Assembly: GCA_947385185.1 (NCBI GenBank)
Contig: CANDJX010000043.1
Coordinates: 1 to 11,740 of the forward strand
Length of the DNA: 11,740 nt
Source of the DNA: an uncultured Clostridia bacterium
GTDB lineage: Bacteria > Bacillota > Clostridia > Christensenellales > Pumilibacteraceae
Reading direction: 5' to 3'
This document shows, one piece after another, positions 1 to 5,740 of this stretch. Positions within the stretch are counted from its first letter, which is position 1, and the number at the start of each line of letters is the position of its first letter. The translations under genes and the position numbers were made by a program. Below the pieces are notes generated by a model. It had not been told where the DNA came from. It worked only from the letters and a program-made list of their open reading frames with translations, and did not search any database.

Positions 1-522
1 CGCGGTGGAATAATGGTTTTCGTCGTGAAGCCCGTGCGGGTTTGCGAAATGCGAATTCACCGCCCCCGCCGAGCGCGCCACCGTATTCATAAGATACGCG
101 AAATCGGTTACGCTTCCCGAAGTCATGCAGGCGAGCGCGACCGCGCAATCGTTGCCCGACCGGAGCATAAGTCCGTACAAAAGATCGATTATCCTGAGCT
201 TCTCTCCCTTTTTAAGATACACCGAACTTCCTTCAGTTCCGACAGCCTCGTCGGGAACCGTGATTTCTTTTTCGAGATCGGGCGTATTTTCAATCACGGT
301 AATTGCCGTAAGTATCTTCGTGGTGCTCGCTATAGGCAATTTTTCATCCGCATTATGCTCGAAGAATATCCTCCCGCTGCCGCTTTCGATCACGATCGCG
401 CTTCTCGCCGTCGTCGAGTACTTTGCGGACGTAAATCCGGAAAAAACGACAAAACACAGCAAAACGGATACTATGACAGACAAAGTAGTCGCAATTTTAC
501 TTAATTTTCGATATTGCTTCAC
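1..522 (-). CDS. D-alanyl-D-alanine carboxypeptidase, DacB-like (partial, N-terminal 174 residues)
   Basis: Penicillin-binding protein of peptidase family S11, which trims the terminal D-Ala from peptidoglycan stem peptides outside the membrane. The gene runs off the left edge, so only the N-terminal part is visible. Residues 10-33 form a hydrophobic signal or anchor segment. The active-site SxxK motif is STTK at 66-69, and the second motif is SGN at 122-124; the KTG motif would lie beyond the edge. The start is a GTG at 522, chosen because a GGAGG lies 6 nt upstream, inside the end of the upstream ytfJ-like gene; the two genes overlap by 26 nt and are probably translationally coupled. Position directly after scpB-DUF2953-ytfJ resembles the clostridial location of dacB, the spore-cortex carboxypeptidase often followed by spmA and spmB. 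The family call is firm; the DacB assignment rests on context. Confidence 0.9.
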   Translation of the reverse strand, partial: MKQYRKLSKIATTLSVIVSVLLCFVVFSGFTSAKYSTTARSAIVIESGSGRIFFEHNADEKLPIASTTKILTAITVIENTPDLEKEITVPDEAVGTEGSSVYLKKGEKLRIIDLLYGLMLRSGNDCAVALACMTSGSVTDFAYLMNTVARSAGAVNSHFANPHGLHDENHYSTA

Positions 523-883
523 CAATCGCCTCCAATGCCTCGGGTACGAGTGCAAGAACTTTTTCATACAGGTTTCTGTCGCTCACTCCGATAATTTTGA
601 ACCCTTTTTCATTCTTCACCAAAAAGCCTACCGGCACTACCGAAGCTCCTATACCGCTTCCGCCGGCGAATGGAAATTCGGGCGATTTACCCGTCATGTC
701 GCTGTACTCGCCGCCTCCCGTAAGAAACCCCATAGTCACGCGGCTTATCGGAATTATTCCCGTTCCGTCGTCCAGTATCAACGGCTTACCTATAACGGTA
801 TCCGCGTCGATAATCGTTTTGATTTTGGAAAACGCATTATCCATTACTCTTTCGACCGGCTTTTGTTCGTTATTTACTATCAA
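497..883 (-). CDS. ytfJ: Spore protein YtfJ / GerW family
   Basis: A 128-residue protein of the YtfJ/GerW family, known from Bacillus as a forespore-expressed protein needed for normal germination response; its biochemical role is unknown. Family landmarks are visible: TVIGKPL at 29-35, IIPISRV at 43-49, GFLTGGGEY at 52-60 and the glycine-rich FAGGSGIGASVVPVGFLV at 72-89. The length is close to the usual 130-150 residues. The start is a TTG at 883, supported by a GGGAGG ending 6 nt upstream. It overlaps the DUF2953 gene upstream by 14 nt and the carboxypeptidase gene downstream by 26 nt, so the three genes form a tightly coupled unit. I see no promoter of its own immediately upstream. Confidence 0.93.
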   Translation of the reverse strand: MIVNNEQKPVERVMDNAFSKIKTIIDADTVIGKPLILDDGTGIIPISRVTMGFLTGGGEYSDMTGKSPEFPFAGGSGIGASVVPVGFLVKNEKGFKIIGVSDRNLYEKVLALVPEALEAIGEAISKIK

Positions 884-1460
884 CGCTTACCTCCCTCGCT
901 TTTGACGCCTTTACTTTGCGTCCGAAAGCCTTAAACAGACTGTATATAATATTTGCAGGCGTAAGACTGATTATGCCGATAAGCTCGACATTTACGTTAT
1001 TTCCCGCATAATCTATAATGAATTTTTCTTCCGTTTTCAGAATTTGTCTGTTCGCAATCACGGCGACTGCCGAGTAATATACAGACCGGATAAGCTGCAG
1101 CGCCATAGCGGACAAAAACGCGTCGTTGGCTATTCCGAGCGTCAATTTGAGGTTTATATATTTGAAGTCCAGCGCTTTCAATATAGGACTTGTGATATAA
1201 TTCAGAATGGAATCGGGATTTAACGTATCCGCAGTCAAAGCGATACCCACCGAGCGTCCGTTGATTTTGAGCCACAGATACCTTTTCGCAAGATCGAAAC
1301 CGTCGTATGAGATTTTCACGCGAAGAATACTTATACCGAACAGAATAAACTTCATGAAATAATCGTTCTTGGTCGCGGCGACGCGCAGATCGAGCGTCAT
1401 ACGCATATCGGCGCCGAGAAAGGTCAAGATCACTATTGTCAAACATAAAAATACCGACAC
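870..1460 (-). CDS. DUF2953 domain protein (YtfI-like)
   Basis: A protein of up to 196 residues matching the DUF2953/YtfI pattern: a short hydrophobic N-terminus (about residues 3-16), alternating beta-rich sequence, and a C-terminal core around residues 100-175. The function is unknown; the family is usually found next to ytfJ, as here, which suggests a sporulation role by association. The start is uncertain. The first possible start is a GTG at 1460, but it has no ribosome binding site and lies within the 3' arm of the scpB terminator hairpin. In-frame alternatives are TTG at 1442, GTG at 1433 and ATG at 1406, none with a clear Shine-Dalgarno. A start at 1442 or 1433 would keep part of the hydrophobic N-terminus and clear the hairpin. 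The gene overlaps ytfJ by 14 nt. Confidence 0.8.
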   Translation of the reverse strand: MSVFLCLTIVILTFLGADMRMTLDLRVAATKNDYFMKFILFGISILRVKISYDGFDLAKRYLWLKINGRSVGIALTADTLNPDSILNYITSPILKALDFKYINLKLTLGIANDAFLSAMALQLIRSVYYSAVAVIANRQILKTEEKFIIDYAGNNVNVELIGIISLTPANIIYSLFKAFGRKVKASKAREVSVDSK

Positions 1461-1487
1461 ATATACAGTATCGGTACTTTTTTACAA
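1447..1487 (-). terminator. Intrinsic terminator after scpB
   Basis: On the minus strand a 9-bp stem (TACCGATAC / GTGTCGGTA, with one U-G pair in RNA) at 1452-1476 encloses a 7-nt loop. It is preceded by an A-tract and followed by five Ts (1451-1447). It starts 27 nt after the scpB stop and would end the M50-scpA-scpB transcript. The sequence is nearly symmetrical with T-tracts on both sides, so it could work in both directions. It overlaps the first possible start of the DUF2953 gene. Confidence 0.75.
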
Positions 1488-1497
1488 TTTATGTATT
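1482..1497 (-). repeat. 16-bp 3'-UTR element, copy 1 (after scpB)
   Basis: Minus-strand AATACATAAATTGTAA lies between the scpB stop codon and its terminator stem, separated from the stop by 6 nt. The same 16 bases occur after recN at 6789-6804, also 6 nt from the stop and also next to the terminator. Its function is unknown. Confidence 0.7.
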
Positions 1498-1503
1498 TTC
1501 GGA

Positions 1504-2181
1504 CTAATTATCTCTATTTTCGCTTTCGGTCGCAGTTGCGGCGACGTCAGACGTAATGACTACGGCGTCTTCCCCGTCCATAAATTCGGGTTTTTCTTCG
1601 GACGGTATTTCGAACTGATTATACAGACTGTCGGTGTCCGCCTGACGGGTCTTAAGCTCCTCTATGCTCTGTAACAAGTTTTCGTAATCGGGAAGCTGAT
1701 TTATGTTTTCGAGCCTGAAACGCTTAAGAAATTCGTCCGTAGTGCCGTAAAGTTTCGGATGTCCGATCGCGTCTTTTATACCCGTGACTTCTATCATGCC
1801 GAGATTGAGAAGCATTTGCATGGTATAGTCGCAGTTTACTCCGCGGATCGCCTCCACTTCGAGTTTGGTCACGGGCTGTTTATATGCTATTATCGCAATG
1901 GTTTCCAACGTAGCCCGCGACAATTCCTTTTCCTTGATCGGATTAAGCACGCTTTCGACTTCGTTTTTATAATCCGGATTGGTACAGAACTGAAGTTTGC
2001 CGTTATACTCGAGCAGGTGTATGCCGCACGCGCCGCCGTACTTTTCCTTAAGTCGTTTCACCGACTTTTTGATTTCGTTCTTCTGAATTTCGAGATTCGA
2101 CGAAATATCGTCATACCCGAGAGCTTTGCCGGAAAGAAACAAAAGCGATTCAAGCACGTTGTCAAGTCTATCCGTTTCCAT
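1504..2181 (-). CDS. scpB: Segregation and condensation protein B (ScpB)
   Basis: ScpB forms the cytoplasmic Smc-ScpA-ScpB condensin complex that compacts and segregates chromosomes; it dimerises and binds the middle of ScpA. The 225-residue product has the expected two winged-helix domains, roughly residues 7-75 and 88-160. Diagnostic motifs are LSRATLETIAIIAYKQPVT at 87-105, EAIRGVN at 110-116 and KLYGTTDEFL at 143-152. The residue before the proline in that last region is His (GHP), where many family members have Arg. After about residue 165 follows an acidic tail typical of the family and likely unstructured. The ATG at 2181 overlaps the end of scpA by 14 nt and has a GAGGAGGG ribosome binding site, the usual coupled scpA-scpB arrangement. 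The gene ends at a TAG followed by an intrinsic terminator. Confidence 0.97.
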   Translation of the reverse strand: METDRLDNVLESLLFLSGKALGYDDISSNLEIQKNEIKKSVKRLKEKYGGACGIHLLEYNGKLQFCTNPDYKNEVESVLNPIKEKELSRATLETIAIIAYKQPVTKLEVEAIRGVNCDYTMQMLLNLGMIEVTGIKDAIGHPKLYGTTDEFLKRFRLENINQLPDYENLLQSIEELKTRQADTDSLYNQFEIPSEEKPEFMDGEDAVVITSDVAATATESENRDN

Positions 2182-2962
2182 TTATGCCACCCTCCTCGGC
2201 AATTTTTACAAGATCTATTTCCCCGAATACTTCGGTCTGTTTTGCCGTCAGATACTGCAGTTTCATAAGTTCGAGCAACGCCTGAAAAGTCGTAATTACT
2301 TCGTTTACCGTCGTTTGCTCCGGGAATAATTCGGTAAATTTCACTTGCTTTTTTATCGTAAGAGCGCCGCGTATGTATTCGATTTTATCGTTGACGGTAA
2401 ACGGATCGCGCACGATCTCACGCGTAGTTATCTCGAGCGATCGTTTTTCCGCGCGCTCGTAAATCTTCCGCAGAGCCTCGAAAAGCCCTTCCATCGTCAT
2501 ATCTTTGAGCACCGTCCGCTCGTCGCCTACCGTCTTGTCCGGTTCGCGATAATGCATACCGACGGCTTCCATGCTCTTGAGCTTTTCCGTTTCTTTTTTA
2601 TAAAGTTCGTATTCCTCGAGCCTGCGAATAAGCTCGCTGCCGTCGTCCTCGTCCTCGTCCGTCTGCGGGATCTCGGGCTTCGGCAATAAAGATTTTGCTT
2701 TGATCTCAAGCAGATACGCCGCCATTCCGAGAAATTCGGACGCCTTATCGAGATCGACCTGATCTATATCTTCGACGTACTCGAGGAACTGTCGGGTTAT
2801 GTCGGATACGTATATATCGCAAATACGGATCTTGGCGCGCTTTATAAGGTGCAACAGCAGATCGAGCGGTCCTTCGAACGCGTCGAGTTTGACCCTCAGT
2901 CCGCTGCCTTCTTCGAGCGCGTCCTCGTCCTGTTCGTAATCTCTGATTTCTTCTTCGTCCAT
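2168..2962 (-). CDS. scpA: Segregation and condensation protein A (ScpA)
   Basis: ScpA is the kleisin subunit that bridges the heads of the Smc dimer in the bacterial condensin. The 264-residue product shows the conserved N-terminal Smc-binding motif FEGPLDLLLHLI at 29-40, AAYLLEIKAKSLLP at 81-94, a central ScpB-binding linker with an acidic patch at 102-110, and a C-terminal winged-helix region from about 190. An acidic stretch of about 20 residues precedes the conserved domain; it could be a lineage-specific extension, but the ATG at 2962 has a GGAG 6 nt upstream, so I accept it as the start. It begins 11 nt after the M50 protease gene and overlaps scpB by 14 nt. These three genes share one promoter at 3772-3800. 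Confidence 0.97.
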   Translation of the reverse strand: MDEEEIRDYEQDEDALEEGSGLRVKLDAFEGPLDLLLHLIKRAKIRICDIYVSDITRQFLEYVEDIDQVDLDKASEFLGMAAYLLEIKAKSLLPKPEIPQTDEDEDDGSELIRRLEEYELYKKETEKLKSMEAVGMHYREPDKTVGDERTVLKDMTMEGLFEALRKIYERAEKRSLEITTREIVRDPFTVNDKIEYIRGALTIKKQVKFTELFPEQTTVNEVITTFQALLELMKLQYLTAKQTEVFGEIDLVKIAEEGGINGNG

Positions 2963-2973
2963 TCTTTTCTCCG

Positions 2974-3729
2974 TTAAAAGACGGGCGGGAGTCCGAACAT
3001 CAGGTTAAACAACGATTCCAGACCGCCGCCGACCCAATACGTGCAATTATCCAGATAAAGCCCGAGCAGATCAACGTATTGCAACCAGCCTATACTTGCG
3101 TATGTCGATACATAATATACCGCCATATGGAGTACGAACAGTCCGATAAGAATATAGTTTCCGTATGCGCGCAAAAAACCGATAAATCTGTTGTCGCGGC
3201 TTGCATACGCTTCGATTATCTTAAAGCCGTCAAGCGGTCCGAGCGGTATGATATTGAAAAAGAAAAGAGTAAGATTTACCGTCGCGAATATACTGAAAAA
3301 CCAGTACAGAAACCCGTATAAATAGAAATTCATTTCGACGGATACGCTGATAAACGACACCAGAGAAAGGAAGAAAAATCCCAGGATAGCCGCGGCTAAA
3401 TTATAAGTAACGCCGGCGATCGCGACGGTAAACAGTCCGCGACGCGGCTTTTTGAAATTATACGGATTGACGGGCACGGGTTTTGCAAAACCGAATCCCA
3501 TAAAAAGCAGCATCATGAAACCGATAAGGTCAAAATGCACTATGGGATTCATTGTCAGTCGCCCGTTCATTTTCGCGGTATAATCGCCGTTCCATTTCGC
3601 GACCAGTCCGTGCGCGATTTCGTGCGGAACGATTGCGAGGTAAACGGCAAGGACAAAGGCCAAAAGGGCCAACATCGTCAGCCCTATATCGCCGTTAGAA
3701 ACATCCCAAACACTGATAACGAAATTCAT
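2974..3729 (-). CDS. Site-2 protease family (M50) membrane metalloprotease
   Basis: An integral membrane zinc protease of the M50 (S2P) family, 251 residues with about six hydrophobic segments. The zinc-binding HExxH is HEIAH at 36-40 inside the first helix, and the third zinc ligand lies in NIIPLGPLDG at 159-168 (Asp 167). The middle loop that usually reads AGPxxN is AGVTYN (105-110) here, so the Pro is missing. No PDZ or CBS domain is present, which places it with the compact YwhC-type members of unknown substrate that often precede scpA in Firmicutes. The ATG at 3729 has GGAGG 4 nt upstream. It is the first gene of a unit with scpA and scpB. Its vegetative-type promoter and context speak against it being SpoIVFB. 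Confidence 0.9.
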   Translation of the reverse strand: MNFVISVWDVSNGDIGLTMLALLAFVLAVYLAIVPHEIAHGLVAKWNGDYTAKMNGRLTMNPIVHFDLIGFMMLLFMGFGFAKPVPVNPYNFKKPRRGLFTVAIAGVTYNLAAAILGFFFLSLVSFISVSVEMNFYLYGFLYWFFSIFATVNLTLFFFNIIPLGPLDGFKIIEAYASRDNRFIGFLRAYGNYILIGLFVLHMAVYYVSTYASIGWLQYVDLLGLYLDNCTYWVGGGLESLFNLMFGLPPVF

Positions 3730-3771
3730 AACGCCTCCGAAAATCCGTACCGCTCCTCGGTCATAGGAGAA

Positions 3772-3800
3772 AGTATATCATTTTCACGGCAAATAGTCAA
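3772..3800 (-). promoter_or_regulatory. Housekeeping sigma-A-type promoter for M50-scpA-scpB
   Basis: Minus-strand -35 TTGACT (3800-3795), a 17-nt spacer and -10 TATACT (3777-3772), with a TGn extended -10 just before it. Transcription would start near 3765, giving a leader of about 36 nt that contains the GGAGG of the protease gene. It lies in the 81-bp gap after the DacF-like gene, in the only large gap of this region. Confidence 0.78.
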
Positions 3801-3810
3801 CCGATATTCG

Positions 3811-4977
3811 TCACCACTCCTTTATAATTTCGTCGAGTATATCGAGATAGCCGGGTTCGGTCAGTTCGCTCACGGTAACAAGCTCGCGCTCGACTATCGG
3901 AGAGCCGTCTGCAAACACGGTTATTTTCCCGACGACGCTGCCTGCCGGAAGCGGCAGAGGCACGTTTTCGTCAAGCTCGACTCCGTACGTCAGCTCGCGC
4001 TTGTCCCCCTTCTCCGTCAGGAAAAATCCGTCCGACACAGGCACGACGCAGGTTTCCTTTTCTTTCGCTCTGCGATTCGCGAACTTATCTTCGAGTTCTC
4101 TGCCTCCGAAAATCACCTGTCTGGTTTCGAAATGCGCAAAGCCGTAATCGAAAAGCTTACATATCTCGGCGTTTCTTCCCTTCGACGTCTGCGCGCCCGT
4201 TACGACGCTTATAAGTCTTGTCCCGTTACGCATAGCGGTTGCGGACAAGCAATACATCGCCTCGTTGGTAAACCCAGTTTTTCCGCCGTCGCAGCCTTCG
4301 TAAGCGCGAATCAGTTTATTCGTATTCGACAGCATGGTTTTTCGTCCCGACGGATGCTCGAAATCGAACATCCAGATTTTCGAATAATCGAAATACGCCT
4401 TATGAGAAATCAAAGCCCGGAACATAATCGCAGCGTCGCACGCGCAGGAATACTGATTCGGCGCGGGCAAACCGGTGCAGTTCACAAAGTTCGTATTATT
4501 CATCCCCAGCGCGATCGCCCTGGCATTCATTTCGGAAACAAAACCTTCCACCGAACCCGATAAATGCTCCGCCATCGCGACGCAGGCGTCGTTCGCCGAC
4601 GCTATGGTAATAGCCTTTATCAATTCGCCGACGTTGTATTCGGCATGAGCGTCGAGAAACGCCTGACTGCCGCCCATAGATGAAGCGTTTTCGCTTACCG
4701 TAACGTTATCGTCCGTCGAAAGTCTGCCCTCGTCGATTGCGTCGAACGTCAAAAGCAACGTCATGATCTTCACCATGCTCGCTACGGGTCTGTGCTCGGT
4801 TGAATTCTGTTCGTAAAGCACGGTGCCCGTGTCCGCGTCGATCAGGATCGCGGACGGCGCGTTTATCGTAAACGAATCGGTTACCGCCGCGCCGGCGGAA
4901 AACGTCGCTACGGAAGCCGTCGCCGCTATTGCCATGGCGCATAAAGCTATGATCAGAAATTTTGTATTTTTCATCAT
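3811..4977 (-). CDS. dacF: D-alanyl-D-alanine carboxypeptidase, DacF-like
   Basis: A family S11 penicillin-binding protein that removes the terminal D-Ala of peptidoglycan pentapeptides outside the membrane. With the start at 4977 the product has 388 residues. A signal peptide covers about residues 1-32 (MMKNTKF, then a hydrophobic core). All three active-site motifs are present: SMVK at 67-70, SAN at 127-129 and KTG at 233-235. A PBP5-C-like beta domain follows, around 270-365. An ATG at 4995 would add six residues (MEVSTL) but has no good ribosome binding site, whereas the GGAGG at 4993-4989 lies inside that extension and would serve ATG 4977. In Bacillus, DacF is a forespore enzyme that adjusts cortex crosslinking; here the spoIVB-side location supports a sporulation role. 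No terminator follows the gene, so readthrough into the M50-scpAB unit is possible. Confidence 0.92.
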   Translation of the reverse strand: MMKNTKFLIIALCAMAIAATASVATFSAGAAVTDSFTINAPSAILIDADTGTVLYEQNSTEHRPVASMVKIMTLLLTFDAIDEGRLSTDDNVTVSENASSMGGSQAFLDAHAEYNVGELIKAITIASANDACVAMAEHLSGSVEGFVSEMNARAIALGMNNTNFVNCTGLPAPNQYSCACDAAIMFRALISHKAYFDYSKIWMFDFEHPSGRKTMLSNTNKLIRAYEGCDGGKTGFTNEAMYCLSATAMRNGTRLISVVTGAQTSKGRNAEICKLFDYGFAHFETRQVIFGGRELEDKFANRRAKEKETCVVPVSDGFFLTEKGDKRELTYGVELDENVPLPLPAGSVVGKITVFADGSPIVERELVTVSELTEPGYLDILDEIIKEW

Positions 4978-5010
4978 AAGTGTTGATACCTCCATACCTG
5001 CATTCTGTGC

Positions 5011-5040
5011 ATTATGTCGGCAAATTATGTAAATTTACAA
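5011..5040 (-). promoter_or_regulatory. Possible weak promoter of the DacF-like gene with overlapping palindrome
   Basis: Minus-strand TTGTAA (5040-5035), an 18-nt spacer and CATAAT (5016-5011) would start a transcript near 5004 and give a leader containing the GGAGG used by ATG 4977. A perfect 12-bp palindrome, TGTAAATTTACA (5028-5039), overlaps the -35 and the stop codon of the upstream gene and could be an operator. A sporulation sigma factor may instead recognise this region; I see no clear match. Confidence 0.3.
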
Positions 5041-5649
5041 GAAAAACGAAAACAAAATCACGAGCAAATACCGCAATACGATAACGATAAAACCGAAAAT
5101 CAGAGGATAGACGGAATTCGTCAGTATTTTTATCAGAGGCACGGAACATCCGAATTTTCGCTGCTCGACCGATATTGCGGACAGCATTGCGAATTGACAG
5201 AAAACTACCATGTCGAGCAGCAGCGTCGTCAACGAGTAACATATCGTCAGCGGCAACGCGATCAATCCGTACGAGCGCATGAGCAAAATTACCGTTCCTC
5301 CCTGAAAATACCCGAGCACGACGGATATTACGGAAAACAGTACGGGCGAAAACGGCAGCTTACCGACGAGGACGGACAGCGCCATTACGACCAGGAAAAC
5401 AAATAAGGACGAAAAAAAGTATTGCAGAAACGCGGCTTGCTCTATAAGCTCGAAAAGCGATTGATTATGAGATGCAAACGCAACAAGCGGTTCCAAGGGC
5501 TTCATTGCGGAAATCACTCCTATTACCAACCCGAAAACAAGAGCGACGGAATAAATGATCAGCCATTTCAAGTGCGTGGTTACAAAACAAACGATTTCGT
5601 CGAATCGCGCTATCACGAAATACTTGAAATTATTATTCTTTGCCTTCAT
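5035..5649 (-). CDS. Five-helix integral membrane protein, possibly SpoIIM-like
   Basis: A 204-residue, strongly hydrophobic protein with a short charged N-terminus (MKAKNNNFKY) and about five membrane helices, roughly at 29-48, 77-96, 101-122, 127-157 and 176-203. It has no catalytic motif I recognise. Size, topology and location between spoIVB and a DacF-like gene are compatible with SpoIIM, the membrane component of the engulfment DMP machinery, and the first helix (FGLVIGVISAM, 39-49) resembles the glycine-rich start of that family. The remaining similarity is too faint for a firm call; an unrelated sporulation membrane protein is equally possible. The ATG at 5649 has no Shine-Dalgarno. 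A TAATAT hexamer lies exactly 6 nt upstream, and a dense set of repeats fills the 91-bp gap before it. Confidence 0.72.
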   Translation of the reverse strand: MKAKNNNFKYFVIARFDEIVCFVTTHLKWLIIYSVALVFGLVIGVISAMKPLEPLVAFASHNQSLFELIEQAAFLQYFFSSLFVFLVVMALSVLVGKLPFSPVLFSVISVVLGYFQGGTVILLMRSYGLIALPLTICYSLTTLLLDMVVFCQFAMLSAISVEQRKFGCSVPLIKILTNSVYPLIFGFIVIVLRYLLVILFSFFL

Positions 5650-5650
5650 A

Positions 5651-5698
5651 CGACAATATTATGAATTATTCGTCAAAATTATGATAATTCCGCGACAA
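5651..5698 (-). repeat. Three spaced Spo0A-box-like repeats
   Basis: On the minus strand TTGTCG (5698-5693), TTGACGAA (5676-5669) and TTGTCG (5656-5651) recur at 22 and 20 bp, about two helical turns. The middle copy fits the 0A-box core TGNCGAA. The last two copies belong to a longer imperfect repeat, TCATAATTTTGACG / TCATAATATTGTCG. They fill the region just upstream of the membrane gene start. Binding by Spo0A is a guess. Confidence 0.35.
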
Positions 5699-5713
5699 AT
5701 GCGCCCGAATACA

Positions 5714-5732
5714 TATTATGACAGTCATAATA
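5714..5732. promoter_or_regulatory. 19-bp perfect palindrome, candidate operator
   Basis: TATTATGAC-A-GTCATAATA: 9-bp arms around one central base, 8 bp past the spoIVB stop codon. It lacks a following T-tract, so it is unlikely to be a terminator; the symmetry and 1-bp centre fit a dimeric repressor site. A poor -35/-10 pair on the minus strand (TTGACT, 19-nt spacer, TAGTAT) would run into it. I do not recognise the cognate regulator. Confidence 0.45.
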
Positions 5733-5740
5733 CTATCGAA

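Noticed and set aside
13..934. Long plus-strand open frames at 13-504 and 125-934, and similar frames opposite most genes
   Set aside because: They are mirror frames of minus-strand genes with clear homology; their translations are low-complexity, rich in Arg and Ser, with no recognisable motif and no ribosome binding sites.
1407..1442. TTGACA at 1442-1437 as a -35 for the DUF2953 gene
   Set aside because: There is no acceptable -10 at 16-18 nt downstream; the hexamer lies in coding sequence.
2974..3729. M50 protease as SpoIVFB, the partner of SpoIVB signalling
   Set aside because: It lies in the scpAB unit behind a vegetative promoter and resembles the compact YwhC-type members; no SpoIVFA-like gene is adjacent.
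5658..5670. Second ARG-box-like sequence (TGAATTATTCG) near the membrane gene
   Set aside because: The half-sites are separated by one base instead of four, so it cannot form an ArgR operator.
5656..5688. Sigma-E-like promoter (ATAATT, 13 nt, CATAATAT) before the membrane gene
   Set aside because: The two elements are the two copies of the local direct repeat and the start point would fall at the ATG; not distinguishable from the repeat structure itself.
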